A DNA stretch of 64,000 nucleotides from positions 1,178,001 through 1,242,000 of the forward strand of contig NZ_CP043839.1 in assembly GCF_032878955.1 (NCBI RefSeq). Reading direction: 5' to 3'. The position numbers and the translations under genes are program-made. Shown piece by piece: positions 35,406-44,874 of this stretch (position 1 is its first letter; every line of letters starts with the position of its first letter). The notes under the pieces are model-generated. The model did not search any database and had not been told where the DNA came from. It was given only the letters and a program-made list of their open reading frames with translations. Source of the DNA: Butyricimonas paravirosa (GTDB taxonomy: Bacteria; Bacteroidota; Bacteroidia; Bacteroidales; Marinifilaceae).

Positions 35406-36065
35406 TTACACATCCTTGACAACCAGTCCTAGATAGCGGGTTAAATCCAACGCCTGCACGGGCGACACGATCACGCCACGTAAATCCCCCACACCCAGCC
35501 GCAGGCCTTCCAACCGTGAGGATGTCAAGTCTATCCCCTTCAATGAAGTACGAGAAAACTCAGCCTCCACGAGGCTACACGTGTCGAACGCCACCGCCTC
35601 CAGCCGGCAACTCTCCAAGGCACTTCCCTGCATATCACCGTGGGCGAAAAGTACTTGTTTCAAACGCCCCATCGAGAGATTCATGTAACGGGCGTTACAA
35701 TGCCGGAACAACACGTTATTCAACACACCGTCCGATAGGTTCGTCCCCATCAACTTGCACGAACGGAATTCCACCCGGAACAACACGCTCCCCGACAAGT
35801 CCACGTTCGACAGGTCACAATTCTCGAACAACACGTCCGTGAGCCGGGACTCCCGGAAACGGCAACCGGGAAACGAGACATGATCAAACACGCAGGACGA
35901 CACGTTCACCTCCGACAAATCCACCCCGTCAACCACCTCCCGACTGAACGAGCGACGATCCACCTCGTCATCGTTCACCAACAACTCGCTGAACAACTCG
36001 TTCCCAGTCTCTACCCCCTGCAACACGGGTGGAACCACCTTTACCTCGTTATTATTTCTTTTCAC
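35406..36065 (-). CDS. Pentapeptide-repeat-like protein
   Basis: A 219-aa protein in which most of residues 45-200 follow the A(D/N)LxX five-residue rhythm, e.g. LFENCDLSNVDLSGSVLFRV and FRSCKLMGTNLSDGVLNNV. This predicts a right-handed quadrilateral beta-helix. Such proteins may bind topoisomerases or act as scaffolds; no particular role can be assigned. No signal peptide. Stand-alone gene. Confidence 0.85.
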   Translation of the reverse strand: MKRNNNEVKVVPPVLQGVETGNELFSELLVNDDEVDRRSFSREVVDGVDLSEVNVSSCVFDHVSFPGCRFRESRLTDVLFENCDLSNVDLSGSVLFRVEFRSCKLMGTNLSDGVLNNVLFRHCNARYMNLSMGRLKQVLFAHGDMQGSALESCRLEAVAFDTCSLVEAEFSRTSLKGIDLTSSRLEGLRLGVGDLRGVIVSPVQALDLTRYLGLVVKDV

Positions 36066-36191
36066 GTGACCTGATTTTTTCTTGTTTCACGCAAATATAC
36101 ACAAACCTCTCCCCGGATAAAAATAAACCCGCAAGAAAAACATTTCAAGTTAATTTTCAGTATAAGAAGAGAATATTAATTATATAACATC

Positions 36192-37838
36192 ATGGAAACG
36201 AGTTTCTTGAAACTTATAGAACACAGCATAAAAGAACACTGGCACCTTCCCTCCCTGACGGACTACGAGGGTGCGGAACATAACTATAAAGACGTGGCAC
36301 GGTGGATTGAAAAATTACATATCCTTTTCGAGGAAGGCGGTATCCGACCGGGAGATAAAGTGGCGCTATGCAGCCGCAACACGTCCAACTGGGGAATAGC
36401 CTTTCTCGCCACGCTCACTTACGGGGCGGTGGCCGTTCCCATCCTTAACGAGTTTAAACCCGACACGATTCACCACATTATCAACCACTCCGGGGCCCGG
36501 CTCCTGTTCGTGGGAAAATCCGTGTGGGATAACATAGACCACGAGAGTATGCCCGCGCTGGACGGGATCATCGCCATGGCTGATTATTCCGTGATCTCCT
36601 CCCGCAACCCGGTTCTCTCGGAAACCGCCACCCGGCTGGAGACCCTGTTTTCCGCCCGGCACCCCGGGGAACTACGAATCGAGGATATACACTACCGCAC
36701 GGAGAAACCGGAGGAACTGGCCATGATCAACTACACGTCCGGCACCACCAGCTCGCCCAAAGGCGTGATGCTCCCTTACCGCAGTATGTGGTCCAACCTC
36801 CGCTACGCCCTTGACCAGATGGGTTACACGCCGGGCGAAAAACTTGTATCCATCCTTACCATGGCCCACATGTACGGGCTGGCCTTCGAGTTCATTTACC
36901 CCTTCGCCAGCGGAATACATATCTACTTCCTACAAAAAATGCCCTCGCCCAAGATACTGGGGGAAGTCTTTGCCGACATCCGCCCGCACCTGATCGTCGC
37001 CGTGCCTTTAATTATCGAGAAGATCATCAAAAGTCGAGTACTCCCGCAACTGGAAAAGTTTCATATCAAGCTGATGCTAAAAATGCCCGTCATCGGGGGA
37101 AAAATCCGCCACAAGATCAAGCGGCAGATTCTTGATGCTTTCGGGGGACGATTCAAGCTACTCGCAGTCGGGGGAGCCGCCCTCAATAAAGAAGTCGAGG
37201 CATTCCTCCATTCCGTGAAATTCCCCTACACCGTGGGCTACGGCATGACCGAGTGCGGACCTGCCATTGCATTCGACCACTGGCAAACGTTCCGTCCCAC
37301 CTCCTGCGGGAGAGCCGTGGACCGCATGGAAATCCGCATCGACTCGCCCGATCCGTTCAAACAAGTTGGAGAAATTCTCACCAAAGGCATGAATGTCATG
37401 GACGGGTACTACAACAACCCGGAAGCATCCAACACCGTGCTTTCCCCCGACGGATGGCTCCACACGGGGGATCTCGGCGTGCTGGATCCGGACGGGTATC
37501 TCTACATCAAAGGTCGTAGCAAAAGTCTCATTCTCGGCCCCAGCGGGCAGAACATTTACCCCGAAGAGATCGAGGACCTACTCAACGCCCAACCTTATAT
37601 CGCGGAATCGCTAGTGATTGAACGGGAAGGTAAACTCGTGGCCCTTGTCTATCCAGATGCCGAGGCCATGAAACAAAACAAAATATCCCGCGAGGCACTT
37701 CTCAAAATCATTCACGAGACCCGCAAACAGATCAACCAGCAGATCCCAGCATACAGCCAGATTGCCCGGATAGAGATTCACGACGAGGAATTCGAGAAGA
37801 CCCCGAAACGAAGTATAAAGCGGTTCTTGTACCAGTAG
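36192..37838 (+). CDS. AMP-dependent acyl-CoA synthetase (copy 1)
   Basis: A 548-aa adenylate-forming enzyme. The P-loop-like motif YTSGTTSSPKGVML (about residue 180), GYGMTECGPA, LHTGDLGVLDPDGYL, and the C-terminal catalytic lysine motif TPKRSIKRFLY are all present. The long-chain-fatty-acid-CoA ligase type fits best. It would activate a carboxylic acid with ATP and CoA. It has the same length and overall sequence as the protein at 38821, so the two are paralogs separated by a DUF4251 gene. Confidence 0.92.
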   Translation: METSFLKLIEHSIKEHWHLPSLTDYEGAEHNYKDVARWIEKLHILFEEGGIRPGDKVALCSRNTSNWGIAFLATLTYGAVAVPILNEFKPDTIHHIINHSGARLLFVGKSVWDNIDHESMPALDGIIAMADYSVISSRNPVLSETATRLETLFSARHPGELRIEDIHYRTEKPEELAMINYTSGTTSSPKGVMLPYRSMWSNLRYALDQMGYTPGEKLVSILTMAHMYGLAFEFIYPFASGIHIYFLQKMPSPKILGEVFADIRPHLIVAVPLIIEKIIKSRVLPQLEKFHIKLMLKMPVIGGKIRHKIKRQILDAFGGRFKLLAVGGAALNKEVEAFLHSVKFPYTVGYGMTECGPAIAFDHWQTFRPTSCGRAVDRMEIRIDSPDPFKQVGEILTKGMNVMDGYYNNPEASNTVLSPDGWLHTGDLGVLDPDGYLYIKGRSKSLILGPSGQNIYPEEIEDLLNAQPYIAESLVIEREGKLVALVYPDAEAMKQNKISREALLKIIHETRKQINQQIPAYSQIARIEIHDEEFEKTPKRSIKRFLYQ

Positions 37839-37968
37839 TGAGGGTGTAAATTTGCAAATATCCCTTATTTTTACTATATTGTGAATCCATTCAGCGAATT
37901 ATGGCTCGTGGTACATGATTTGCTATATATTAAAATGACATTTATATTCACGAAAAAACAACAAGAAC

Positions 37969-38550
37969 ATGAAAACACTGAAAACAATCATTCCAATAGG
38001 AATACTCCTTTTTACCTGCCTCTTCGCGATGGGTGAAAAGAAACAGAAAAGCGACACCGCGGGTATCGCCAAGATCGAACAACTCATGAAAAGCCGTGAA
38101 TTCTACATCGAGGTAGATCAAGCTTTCCCGACAGGTAACAGCAGCATCACCATCGACTCCAAATACGGACAGAAACGCATTGGTGGCGAAGGCTACGTTT
38201 CGCTGGCGACCAACGAGGGACAACTCTTTATGCTCGACACCATAGCCACGGGACGCCTGCCATTCTTCGGACGGGCCTACTCCACGGAATACGGACAAGG
38301 CGGCGGGATTGAATTCGAGAAAGCAAAGATTGAAAACGAATCATTCAAGGTGATTAACAAACGCAAAAAACATTACATCGAATACAAATTCAACGTGAGA
38401 AATCGCAACGATGTCTTTAACTTCTACGTGGAAGTTTACGGTAACGGGAAATGCAGTGTCAACGTGACCAGCAACAACCGGGCAAGTATCTCATACAGCG
38501 GTGATCTTACTCCTATTCCGGATGATAAAAGAAAAGCTCTGGGAATATAA
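37969..38550 (+). CDS. DUF4251 exported protein
   Basis: A 193-aa protein with a signal peptide (MKTLKTIIPIGILLFTCLFAMG) and the DUF4251 pattern: LMKSREFYIEVDQAFPTGNS, then GYVSLATNEGQLFML and GKCSVNVTSNNRASISYSG. This Bacteroidetes family is secreted or envelope-bound, function unknown. It lies between two paralogous acyl-CoA synthetase genes, without obvious functional link. Confidence 0.85.
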   Translation: MKTLKTIIPIGILLFTCLFAMGEKKQKSDTAGIAKIEQLMKSREFYIEVDQAFPTGNSSITIDSKYGQKRIGGEGYVSLATNEGQLFMLDTIATGRLPFFGRAYSTEYGQGGGIEFEKAKIENESFKVINKRKKHYIEYKFNVRNRNDVFNFYVEVYGNGKCSVNVTSNNRASISYSGDLTPIPDDKRKALGI

Positions 38551-38584
38551 ATAAGTTTATAAAACCAAACCTTCGGTTCTGAAA

Positions 38585-38740
38585 GAGGCCGTCCAGAAAG
38601 CCTTGCCTATATTTGCCAACTACCCCCTCCAACTCCCCCTTACACAGGGGGAGAGTTGATTACCAAGCGGTTTCTCCCCCTGTGCAAGGGGGAGTTAGTG
38701 GGGGTAGTTGTTTAAAATTGACTTTTGGGGAACAGCCCCC
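38585..38740. repeat. MITE-like element, core B
   Basis: Nearly identical in core to the element at 15889-16041 (TACCCCCTCCAACTCCCCCT and AGGGGGAGTTAGTGGGGGTAG), with termini GAGGCCGTCCAGAAAG and GACTTTTGGGGAACAGCCCC. It lies directly between the DUF4251 gene and the second synthetase gene. Confidence 0.85.
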
Positions 38741-38783
38741 TTACGACTTTTCACCCTCCCCTCGAAATCTCGAAAAATATTCG

Positions 38784-38791
38784 TAACTTTG
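38784..38791 (+). promoter_or_regulatory. Candidate -7 box of the second acyl-CoA synthetase
   Basis: TAACTTTG is an exact TAnnTTTG match, 29 nt before the ATG at 38821. It supports 38821 over the upstream in-frame start at 38725, which would lie inside the preceding repeat element. Confidence 0.5.
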
Positions 38792-38820
38792 ACATTTGTT
38801 TGACAGTATACTTACAGATG

Positions 38821-40467
38821 GAAGAAAGTTTTATATATTATATAGAGAGTAGTATCAAGGAAAACTGGGATCGTCCGGCACTGACCGACTATCACGGAAT
38901 AAATTGTAACTACAAGGACGTGGCCCGAAAAATAGAAAAATTACATATTCTTTTCGAACACGCAGGCATTAAAAAAGGAGATAAAATCGCATTATGCGGG
39001 AGAAATTCCACAAATTGGGGAATTGCATTTCTCGCCACACTAACCTACGGGGCTGTCGTAGTCCCCATCCTAAACGAATTTAAACCGGATAACATACACA
39101 ATATCGTGAATCATTCCGAGTCTCGCCTACTTTTCGTGGGTAGCGTCGTGTGGGAAGGATTGAACGAGGCCTCGATGGAAGCTCTGGAAGGTATTTTAAG
39201 CTTGGAAGATAATTCAATACTCGTGTCGCGTAGTCAAACACTATCACACGCACGGGAGCGACTGAACGAACTGTTCGGGAAGAAATATCCCGACCGTTTC
39301 CGCCCGGAAAACGTGAGTTACACGTATGACAAGCCGGAAGAACTCGCCATTATTAACTACACGTCGGGAACCACTAGTTTCTCGAAAGGGGTTATGCTCC
39401 CCTATCGCAGCCTCTGGTCGAACCTCACGTTTGCCTTCGGGGTATTCGGGAAATTACCCGGAGAACAGGTTATATCCATGCTCCCCATGGCACACATGTA
39501 CGGGTTGGCTTTCGAGTTCATCTACGAGTTTGCCAGCGGGGCTCATGTATTTTTCCTAACGAGAACCCCGTCCCCGAAGATCATCGCGGACGCATTCTCC
39601 ACGGTAAGACCCAACTTGATTATTTCCGTACCCTTGATTATCGAAAAGATCATCCGGAAAAAAGTATTCCCGGCACTGGAAAAACCATTGATTAAACTCA
39701 TGCTTAACCTGCCGTTACTCGACAAGAAGGTGAAGAACTCCATCCGTCAGAAAGTCATTGATGCCTTCGGCGGGAATTTCAAAGAACTCATTGTCGGTGG
39801 GGCCGCTCTGAATAAAGAGGTAGAAGAATTTTTACACTCGATAAACTTTCCCTATACCGTTGGTTATGGTATGACGGAATGCGGACCGATCCTCTCGTAT
39901 GCCGGATGGGAAACTTTCAAAAAAGGCTCCTGCGGAAGAGCTGCACCCCGTATGCAACTGAAAATAGACTCGCCCGATCCGGCACATATCGTCGGGGAAA
40001 TCCTTGCCAAAGGTGATAATCTCATGATCGGGTACTACAAGAACGAGGCGGCCACACATGCCGCTTTCACACCCGACGGCTGGCTCCGCACAGGAGACCT
40101 TGGACTGATTGACGAAGAAGGCAACCTTTTCATCAAGGGGCGTAGTAAAAACATGATTCTCGGCCCCAGTGGTCAAAATATCTACCCGGAAGAAATTGAA
40201 GATCATCTGAATAACCTTCCTTACGTGAGCGAATCTATCGTGGTCGAGAAAGAAGGCAAACTCACCGCCCTCATCTATCCCGACTTCGAGGCTATCAATG
40301 CCGACAACAAGAACTCGGACGAGGCTATCGCTGCCATCATGGAGGAAAACCGGAAACAAATTAACGAAACTCTCCCGGCATACAGCCAGATCGCAAAAGT
40401 CACGATATACAATGAAGAGTTTGAAAAAACACCAAAGAAGAGTATTAAGCGCTTTTTGTATCAATAG
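38821..40467 (+). CDS. AMP-dependent acyl-CoA synthetase (copy 2)
   Basis: A 548-aa paralog of the enzyme at 36192, with YTSGTTSFSKGVMLPY, GYGMTECGPILS, LRTGDLGLIDEEGNLF and TPKKSIKRFLYQ all conserved. The frame opens at 38725, but the extra 32 residues are translated from the repeat element and an upstream promoter box lies inside them, so the ATG at 38821 (MEESFIYYIESSIKENW) is the real start; it also matches the first copy. It likely activates a fatty acid or related acid. Confidence 0.92.
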   Translation, partial: EESFIYYIESSIKENWDRPALTDYHGINCNYKDVARKIEKLHILFEHAGIKKGDKIALCGRNSTNWGIAFLATLTYGAVVVPILNEFKPDNIHNIVNHSESRLLFVGSVVWEGLNEASMEALEGILSLEDNSILVSRSQTLSHARERLNELFGKKYPDRFRPENVSYTYDKPEELAIINYTSGTTSFSKGVMLPYRSLWSNLTFAFGVFGKLPGEQVISMLPMAHMYGLAFEFIYEFASGAHVFFLTRTPSPKIIADAFSTVRPNLIISVPLIIEKIIRKKVFPALEKPLIKLMLNLPLLDKKVKNSIRQKVIDAFGGNFKELIVGGAALNKEVEEFLHSINFPYTVGYGMTECGPILSYAGWETFKKGSCGRAAPRMQLKIDSPDPAHIVGEILAKGDNLMIGYYKNEAATHAAFTPDGWLRTGDLGLIDEEGNLFIKGRSKNMILGPSGQNIYPEEIEDHLNNLPYVSESIVVEKEGKLTALIYPDFEAINADNKNSDEAIAAIMEENRKQINETLPAYSQIAKVTIYNEEFEKTPKKSIKRFLYQ

Positions 40468-40486
40468 TTTCGCTGGAAGCGAAAAT

Positions 40487-40576
40487 GAGGCTGTGTCAAA
40501 AGGTATTTTATCCTCAAAAAACTCCTCCGTCACTTCGTGCCACCTCCTCTATGAACAGGACTTTTTGGACAGCCCC
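40487..40576. repeat. Short MITE-like element, core A internal deletion
   Basis: Termini GAGGCTGTGTCAAAAGGTAT and AGGACTTTTTGGACAGCCCC enclose only the first arm of core A (AACTCCTCCGTCACTTCGTG ... CCTCTATGAACAGG). The second half of the core is missing, which makes it a deleted copy of about 90 bp. Confidence 0.8.
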
Positions 40577-40663
40577 ATTTCTATTTATTGTGCAAAAGCA
40601 ATCCCTAACCTCACGATCAAAAACTATAAATCATAACTTACAAACAAAACAAATCCCCCATTT

Positions 40664-40683
40664 TTATAAGTTATAACTTATAA
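40664..40683. promoter_or_regulatory. Perfect 20-bp palindrome upstream of the AAA ATPase gene
   Basis: TTATAAGTTATAACTTATAA is fully palindromic and overlaps the -33 region of the promoter box at 40690. An imperfect copy (TATAAATCATAACTTA) lies about 40 nt upstream. It has the size and position of a repressor operator. Confidence 0.45.
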
Positions 40684-40689
40684 ATTTCC

Positions 40690-40697
40690 TATATTTG
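40690..40697 (+). promoter_or_regulatory. Candidate -7 box of the AAA ATPase gene
   Basis: TATATTTG is an exact TAnnTTTG match, 27 nt before the ATG at 40725. Confidence 0.5.
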
Positions 40698-40724
40698 CCG
40701 TACATATAAATCATACCATATAAA

Positions 40725-41933
40725 ATGAAGATTATTGATCGTCCATTATACAGCAAAAGGATAAAACCTTTTATCGGAAAAGGTATCATAAAAGTACTTA
40801 CCGGTCAAAGGCGTGTTGGCAAGAGTTACATCATGCTACAACTCATGGAAGAAATCAAAACCGAACACCCGGATGCTAATGTCATATATATAAATATGGA
40901 ATATGAAGAATTTCGAATGATTCATAACGATCAAGATCTTTCCCAATATTTGAAGACACAAATCAACCCGGCAAAGGACAACTATTTATTCATTGACGAG
41001 ATTCAGGATATTGATCATTTCGAACATACCCTTCGTGACCTTCAAGCCAAAGACTCCTGTGATATTTTCTGCACGGGTAGCAATGCCAAAATGTTATCGG
41101 GAGAACTAGCCACCTATTTATCCGGCCGATATATAGAATTTCACATCCATAGTCTAAGCTACCCGGAATTTTTACTTTTTCACCAGCTCCCAGACGACCA
41201 GCAAAGTTTGACGAAATACCTTACTTACGGAGGATTGCCTTATCTTTCACGCTTGGAACTGAATGATGAAATGGCATTTGAATATTTGCGTAACGTGTAT
41301 TCAACCATTTTATTAAAAGACGTTGTTAAGCGAGAAGGTATTCGTAACATCGATTTTCTCGAAACATTAGCCATATACACGGCCGACAATATCGGGAATC
41401 TTTTTTCCGCAAACAATATTAGCAAATACCTGAAATCGCAACGAGTAGATATTTCAACACTTCAAGTTATCAATTACCTGAAGGCTTTAAGTAACGCCTT
41501 CTTAATTCATAAAGTGGGACGAATAGAGATTAATGGCTTGAAAAAATTTGAAATTGGAGAAAAGTATTATTTCGAAGACATCGGGTTACGTAACAGTCAA
41601 ATAGGCTTTGACCTACAACGTGATATTCATAAACTTATCGAAAATGCCATATATTTACATCTCTCAATCCTACAATATGAAATCTACGTGGGTCAACAGG
41701 ATGGTCTTGAAATTGATTTCGTAGCTTTAAAACAAGGTAAGAAAATCTACGTACAAGCGACTTATCTCATTGTTGACGAGAAAACAAAAGAACGGGAATT
41801 TGGCAATCTATTAGCAATCCCCGATAATTACCCCAAATACGTGGTCAGCCTTAATCCCTTAAACACAGGAAGTAACATTGAAGGCATTCAACATCTACAC
41901 TTGGCAGACTTTCTAAAAAAACAAGATTTTTAG
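40725..41933 (+). CDS. ATP-binding protein, AAA_14 plus DUF4143
   Basis: A 402-aa protein with an N-terminal AAA domain: Walker A GQRRVGKSYI (about residue 30), Walker B NYLFIDEIQDIDHF, then TGSNAKMLSGELATYLSGRY with the sensor region, and the C-terminal DUF4143 region (YFEDIGLRNSQIGFD ... LEIDFVAL, a nuclease-like strand pattern ExDxV). These ATPases are common in gut Bacteroidetes and of unknown function; they are often mobile between strains. A palindromic operator-like site sits in its promoter. Confidence 0.9.
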   Translation: MKIIDRPLYSKRIKPFIGKGIIKVLTGQRRVGKSYIMLQLMEEIKTEHPDANVIYINMEYEEFRMIHNDQDLSQYLKTQINPAKDNYLFIDEIQDIDHFEHTLRDLQAKDSCDIFCTGSNAKMLSGELATYLSGRYIEFHIHSLSYPEFLLFHQLPDDQQSLTKYLTYGGLPYLSRLELNDEMAFEYLRNVYSTILLKDVVKREGIRNIDFLETLAIYTADNIGNLFSANNISKYLKSQRVDISTLQVINYLKALSNAFLIHKVGRIEINGLKKFEIGEKYYFEDIGLRNSQIGFDLQRDIHKLIENAIYLHLSILQYEIYVGQQDGLEIDFVALKQGKKIYVQATYLIVDEKTKEREFGNLLAIPDNYPKYVVSLNPLNTGSNIEGIQHLHLADFLKKQDF

Positions 41934-41955
41934 AAAGATTATCCAAAACATTTTA

Positions 41956-41963
41956 TACCTTTG
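41956..41963 (+). promoter_or_regulatory. Candidate -7 box of the HhH protein gene
   Basis: TACCTTTG is an exact TAnnTTTG match, 78 nt before the ATG at 42042. Confidence 0.4.
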
Positions 41964-42041
41964 AAACATCGGCTATTTAGGTGTGTTCACTCATATGATT
42001 AAATTCCCGTCAACACGAATTTTAATCTGAATATTTATACC

Positions 42042-44102
42042 ATGCGACAAATTACATATGTCGTTATCTTACTTTTCATTATTCCCTACTCCGTGTACTC
42101 ACAGAGCATTCCGGATATTGAAAAACTCTTGGAAACAAACGACATCGAGTCATCGGAAGATTATTATGAAGACATGATCAATTCCCTGATCCGCCTCTCC
42201 GCACAACCGATAAACCTCAATTCAGCCGGATTCGATAGCTTGAAAATGTTATTTTTCCTTTCCGATGCGCAGATAGACAATTTACTGGACTTCCGTAAAA
42301 AACACGGGCCGTTTACTCACCCGAACGAACTTCTACTCGTCACCGGAATCAGTCAACAGGATTTATCCAACATCAAACCATTTATACGCATCGGAACGTA
42401 CACCCCCGAAAAGCAATCCCGTTATCACCTATCGCAAGAAATTCTCGCCCGCTTAAAAATGACCCGCCCAAAACAAGCCGGTTACAAAAAGTACAGCCGG
42501 AAAGCCTTTTTGTATGAAAAGGACTATCTCGCCAAAAAGCAAAGCCGCTTTCAAGGACCACCCGTAGGTACATTACTAAAATACAAAATATCAAACCAGC
42601 AACACTGGCAAGGGGGCCTCACGTTAGAAAACGACCCGGGAGAAAATTATTTCTCGAAAAACCAAAAAACAGGATTTGACTTTCTTTCCGTCCACGCATG
42701 CTACACCCCGGAAAAAATCATCCACCGAGTCATTGTTGGGGACTATAAATTACAATGGGGACAGGGACTACTGGCATGGAGCGGTTACTCTTCCGGGAAA
42801 TCGACATCTACCCTTAGTAACGAGAAATCCGGCAATGGTATTGCTCCCTACACTTCTACCGATGAAAATCGATACTTGCGAGGTATGGCCGTCAGCCTGC
42901 ACCCGACACGCACGATTACCACCGAAATCTTCGTATCTTATAAAAAAACAGACGGTAATCTCGCTGATCTCGACACCCTCTCCCCCAAAACTGTACAAAC
43001 GGCCACCCTTTACGAAACAGGTTATCACCGGAACTTTTCAGAATGTAAAAAGAAACACATCCTAAAAGAATTCACAACCGGCTTATCCACCCACCTCAAT
43101 CATCGGTATTTCCGCATCGGCGTCCAATTATTACACTACAACTTTTCACCCGCCCTTACCATCGGCAAAGCCGCCTACCAACAAAACAATGAAACGGGCC
43201 ACCAACGTACACTCGTAAGTGTAGACTACAAAACCGGAGGTTACCATTTCTACCTATTCGGGGAAACAGCACGTAGTGACAACGGAACATGGGCAACCGT
43301 CAACGGGCTACGTTACAGTGGGATTCCCCGATTCGCCTTATGCGCCCTTTACCGCCACTATGACAAAGGCTATCACTCTCACTACAACAGCGGTTTTGCA
43401 GAATACTCCAACACAACAAACGAGGAAGGACTATACCTAGGTCTCGAAAGTACCCCTTTTCGCAGTCTGAAAATCAATGCCTATTATGATAGGTTCCGCT
43501 TTTTCTCTCCCCGTTATCAGGCAACCATCCCCGGTAATGGCCAAGAAATCGTGGGAGATGTCACGTTCAACCGCTCTCGCTGGGATTGTTCATTCCGTTT
43601 CAAACACGAGGAGAAACCGGAAGACGATAAAACCGGAGAAAACCTCCAATCCGTCTCCCGTGTAAAACAAGAATACAGGTTCCAATTTACCTATTCTATC
43701 TGCGAGCAATTAAAATCCCGAACCCGTACCAGTTATACACGTTACGTGAAAAAAGAAAAACACGAAGGTGGTTACCTGTTCTATCAAGACCTTATGTATT
43801 CCTCCCTCCAAAACAACCTAAAAGCCCAATTCCGTTTCGCTTACTTTGACACGGACAGCTACAACACCAGAATATACGCCTACGAAAACAACGTTCTCTA
43901 CGGTTACTCCTTTCCCGCCCTGTACGACCGGGGTTTTCGTTCCTACCTCAATCTTAACTGGAAACCCTTCACTCTCATCACCCTCTACCTAAAAGCCGGC
44001 CTCACCTACTATCCCGACAAATCAACCATCAGCTCCTCCCTAACCCAAGTCAACGACAACAAACTATTCGACCTTTCCTTCCAAATTCGTATAAAACTCT
44101 AG
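42042..44102 (+). CDS. Helix-hairpin-helix protein with predicted outer-membrane beta-barrel
   Basis: A 686-aa exported protein. After a signal peptide (VVILLFIIPYSVYSQ) there is a ComEA-like helix-hairpin-helix region (about 45-115; PINLNSAGFDSL and LLDFRKKHGPFTHPNELLLVTGIS), then about 550 residues of alternating aromatic strands (YNFSPALTIGKAAYQ, YFDTDSYNTRIYAYENNVLYG) ending FDLSFQIRIKL, typical of a barrel. Helix-hairpin-helix plus barrel proteins occur in Bacteroidetes; DNA uptake or surface binding has been suggested but is not shown. Confidence 0.85.
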   Translation: MRQITYVVILLFIIPYSVYSQSIPDIEKLLETNDIESSEDYYEDMINSLIRLSAQPINLNSAGFDSLKMLFFLSDAQIDNLLDFRKKHGPFTHPNELLLVTGISQQDLSNIKPFIRIGTYTPEKQSRYHLSQEILARLKMTRPKQAGYKKYSRKAFLYEKDYLAKKQSRFQGPPVGTLLKYKISNQQHWQGGLTLENDPGENYFSKNQKTGFDFLSVHACYTPEKIIHRVIVGDYKLQWGQGLLAWSGYSSGKSTSTLSNEKSGNGIAPYTSTDENRYLRGMAVSLHPTRTITTEIFVSYKKTDGNLADLDTLSPKTVQTATLYETGYHRNFSECKKKHILKEFTTGLSTHLNHRYFRIGVQLLHYNFSPALTIGKAAYQQNNETGHQRTLVSVDYKTGGYHFYLFGETARSDNGTWATVNGLRYSGIPRFALCALYRHYDKGYHSHYNSGFAEYSNTTNEEGLYLGLESTPFRSLKINAYYDRFRFFSPRYQATIPGNGQEIVGDVTFNRSRWDCSFRFKHEEKPEDDKTGENLQSVSRVKQEYRFQFTYSICEQLKSRTRTSYTRYVKKEKHEGGYLFYQDLMYSSLQNNLKAQFRFAYFDTDSYNTRIYAYENNVLYGYSFPALYDRGFRSYLNLNWKPFTLITLYLKAGLTYYPDKSTISSSLTQVNDNKLFDLSFQIRIKL

Positions 44103-44249
44103 CATGACCCAATTAATTTTGTGATTTACGATTGCCGATTAAGTGATTCCACCCCCACAACTATACTCTCTTCATTAATCACTTAATCATTAAATCAGCA
44201 ATCACAGCCTCCTTTTATCTTTTATCTTTTAACTTTTATCTTTTAGTTT
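44103..44249. repeat. Inverted GATTAAGTGATT repeat and ATCTTTT-rich tract
   Basis: 44121-44208 contains TTGCCGATTAAGTGATT and its inverted partner AATCACTTAATCATTAAATC. It is followed at 44213-44268 by tandem degenerate TTTTATCTTTTATC-type units. The same GATTAAGTGATT family occurs in the hisF-hisA gap. Confidence 0.6.
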
Positions 44250-44861
44250 TTATCTTTTATCTTTCCCATGTCTTCCCTCCAGCACCCTCACCACATCCTC
44301 CAACCCGTACCCCTTCGCTATCAACAATACGATATAGTGATACATCAGATCGGCAGCCTCGTTCAAAAATAAATCCTCGTTATCATCCTTCGCCTCGATA
44401 ACCAACTCCACGGCCTCTTCTCCCACCTTCTGAGCCACCTTATTGATTCCCTTCTCGATCAGGCGAGCCGTATAGGATATTTCCGGAGACTCATCTTTTC
44501 GTTTTTCCAAATACCGTTGCAAGTAAAACAAAAAATCCTGATCCACGTTCTCTTCTCCCCAGCACGTATCTTGTCCCGTGTGGCAAGTCGGTCCCACGGG
44601 GTTCACCTTCACCAATAATGAATCCCGATCACAATCAGCCAAAATCTCCTTCACCAGTAAAAAGTGTCCGCTTTCCTCTCCTTTTGTCCACAAACGCTGC
44701 CGGGAGCGACTAAAAAAACACACCTTACCGGAACGCTCCGTCTCGGCAAGAGACTCCCGGTTCATATACCCTTGCATCAACACCACCCGCGTATCTGCAT
44801 CCTGCACGATTGCCGGAATTAACCCGGCCACATCAAATTTTAATTCTGTAACGTTTACCAT
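44250..44861 (-). CDS. hisIE: Bifunctional phosphoribosyl-AMP cyclohydrolase / phosphoribosyl-ATP pyrophosphatase
   Basis: HisIE catalyses the second and third steps of histidine synthesis. The N-terminal cyclohydrolase domain has the zinc-binding region TCHTGQDTCW; the C-terminal pyrophosphatase domain has EEAVELVIEA and the end NEAADLMYHYIVLLIAKG. The frame opens at 44888, overlapping hisF by 14 nt; the ATG at 44861 (MVNVTELKF), 13 nt after the hisF stop, is the likely start. It is the last gene of the his operon. Confidence 0.95.
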   Translation of the reverse strand: MVNVTELKFDVAGLIPAIVQDADTRVVLMQGYMNRESLAETERSGKVCFFSRSRQRLWTKGEESGHFLLVKEILADCDRDSLLVKVNPVGPTCHTGQDTCWGEENVDQDFLFYLQRYLEKRKDESPEISYTARLIEKGINKVAQKVGEEAVELVIEAKDDNEDLFLNEAADLMYHYIVLLIAKGYGLEDVVRVLEGRHGKDKR

Positions 44862-44874
44862 TTCATTAAATATT

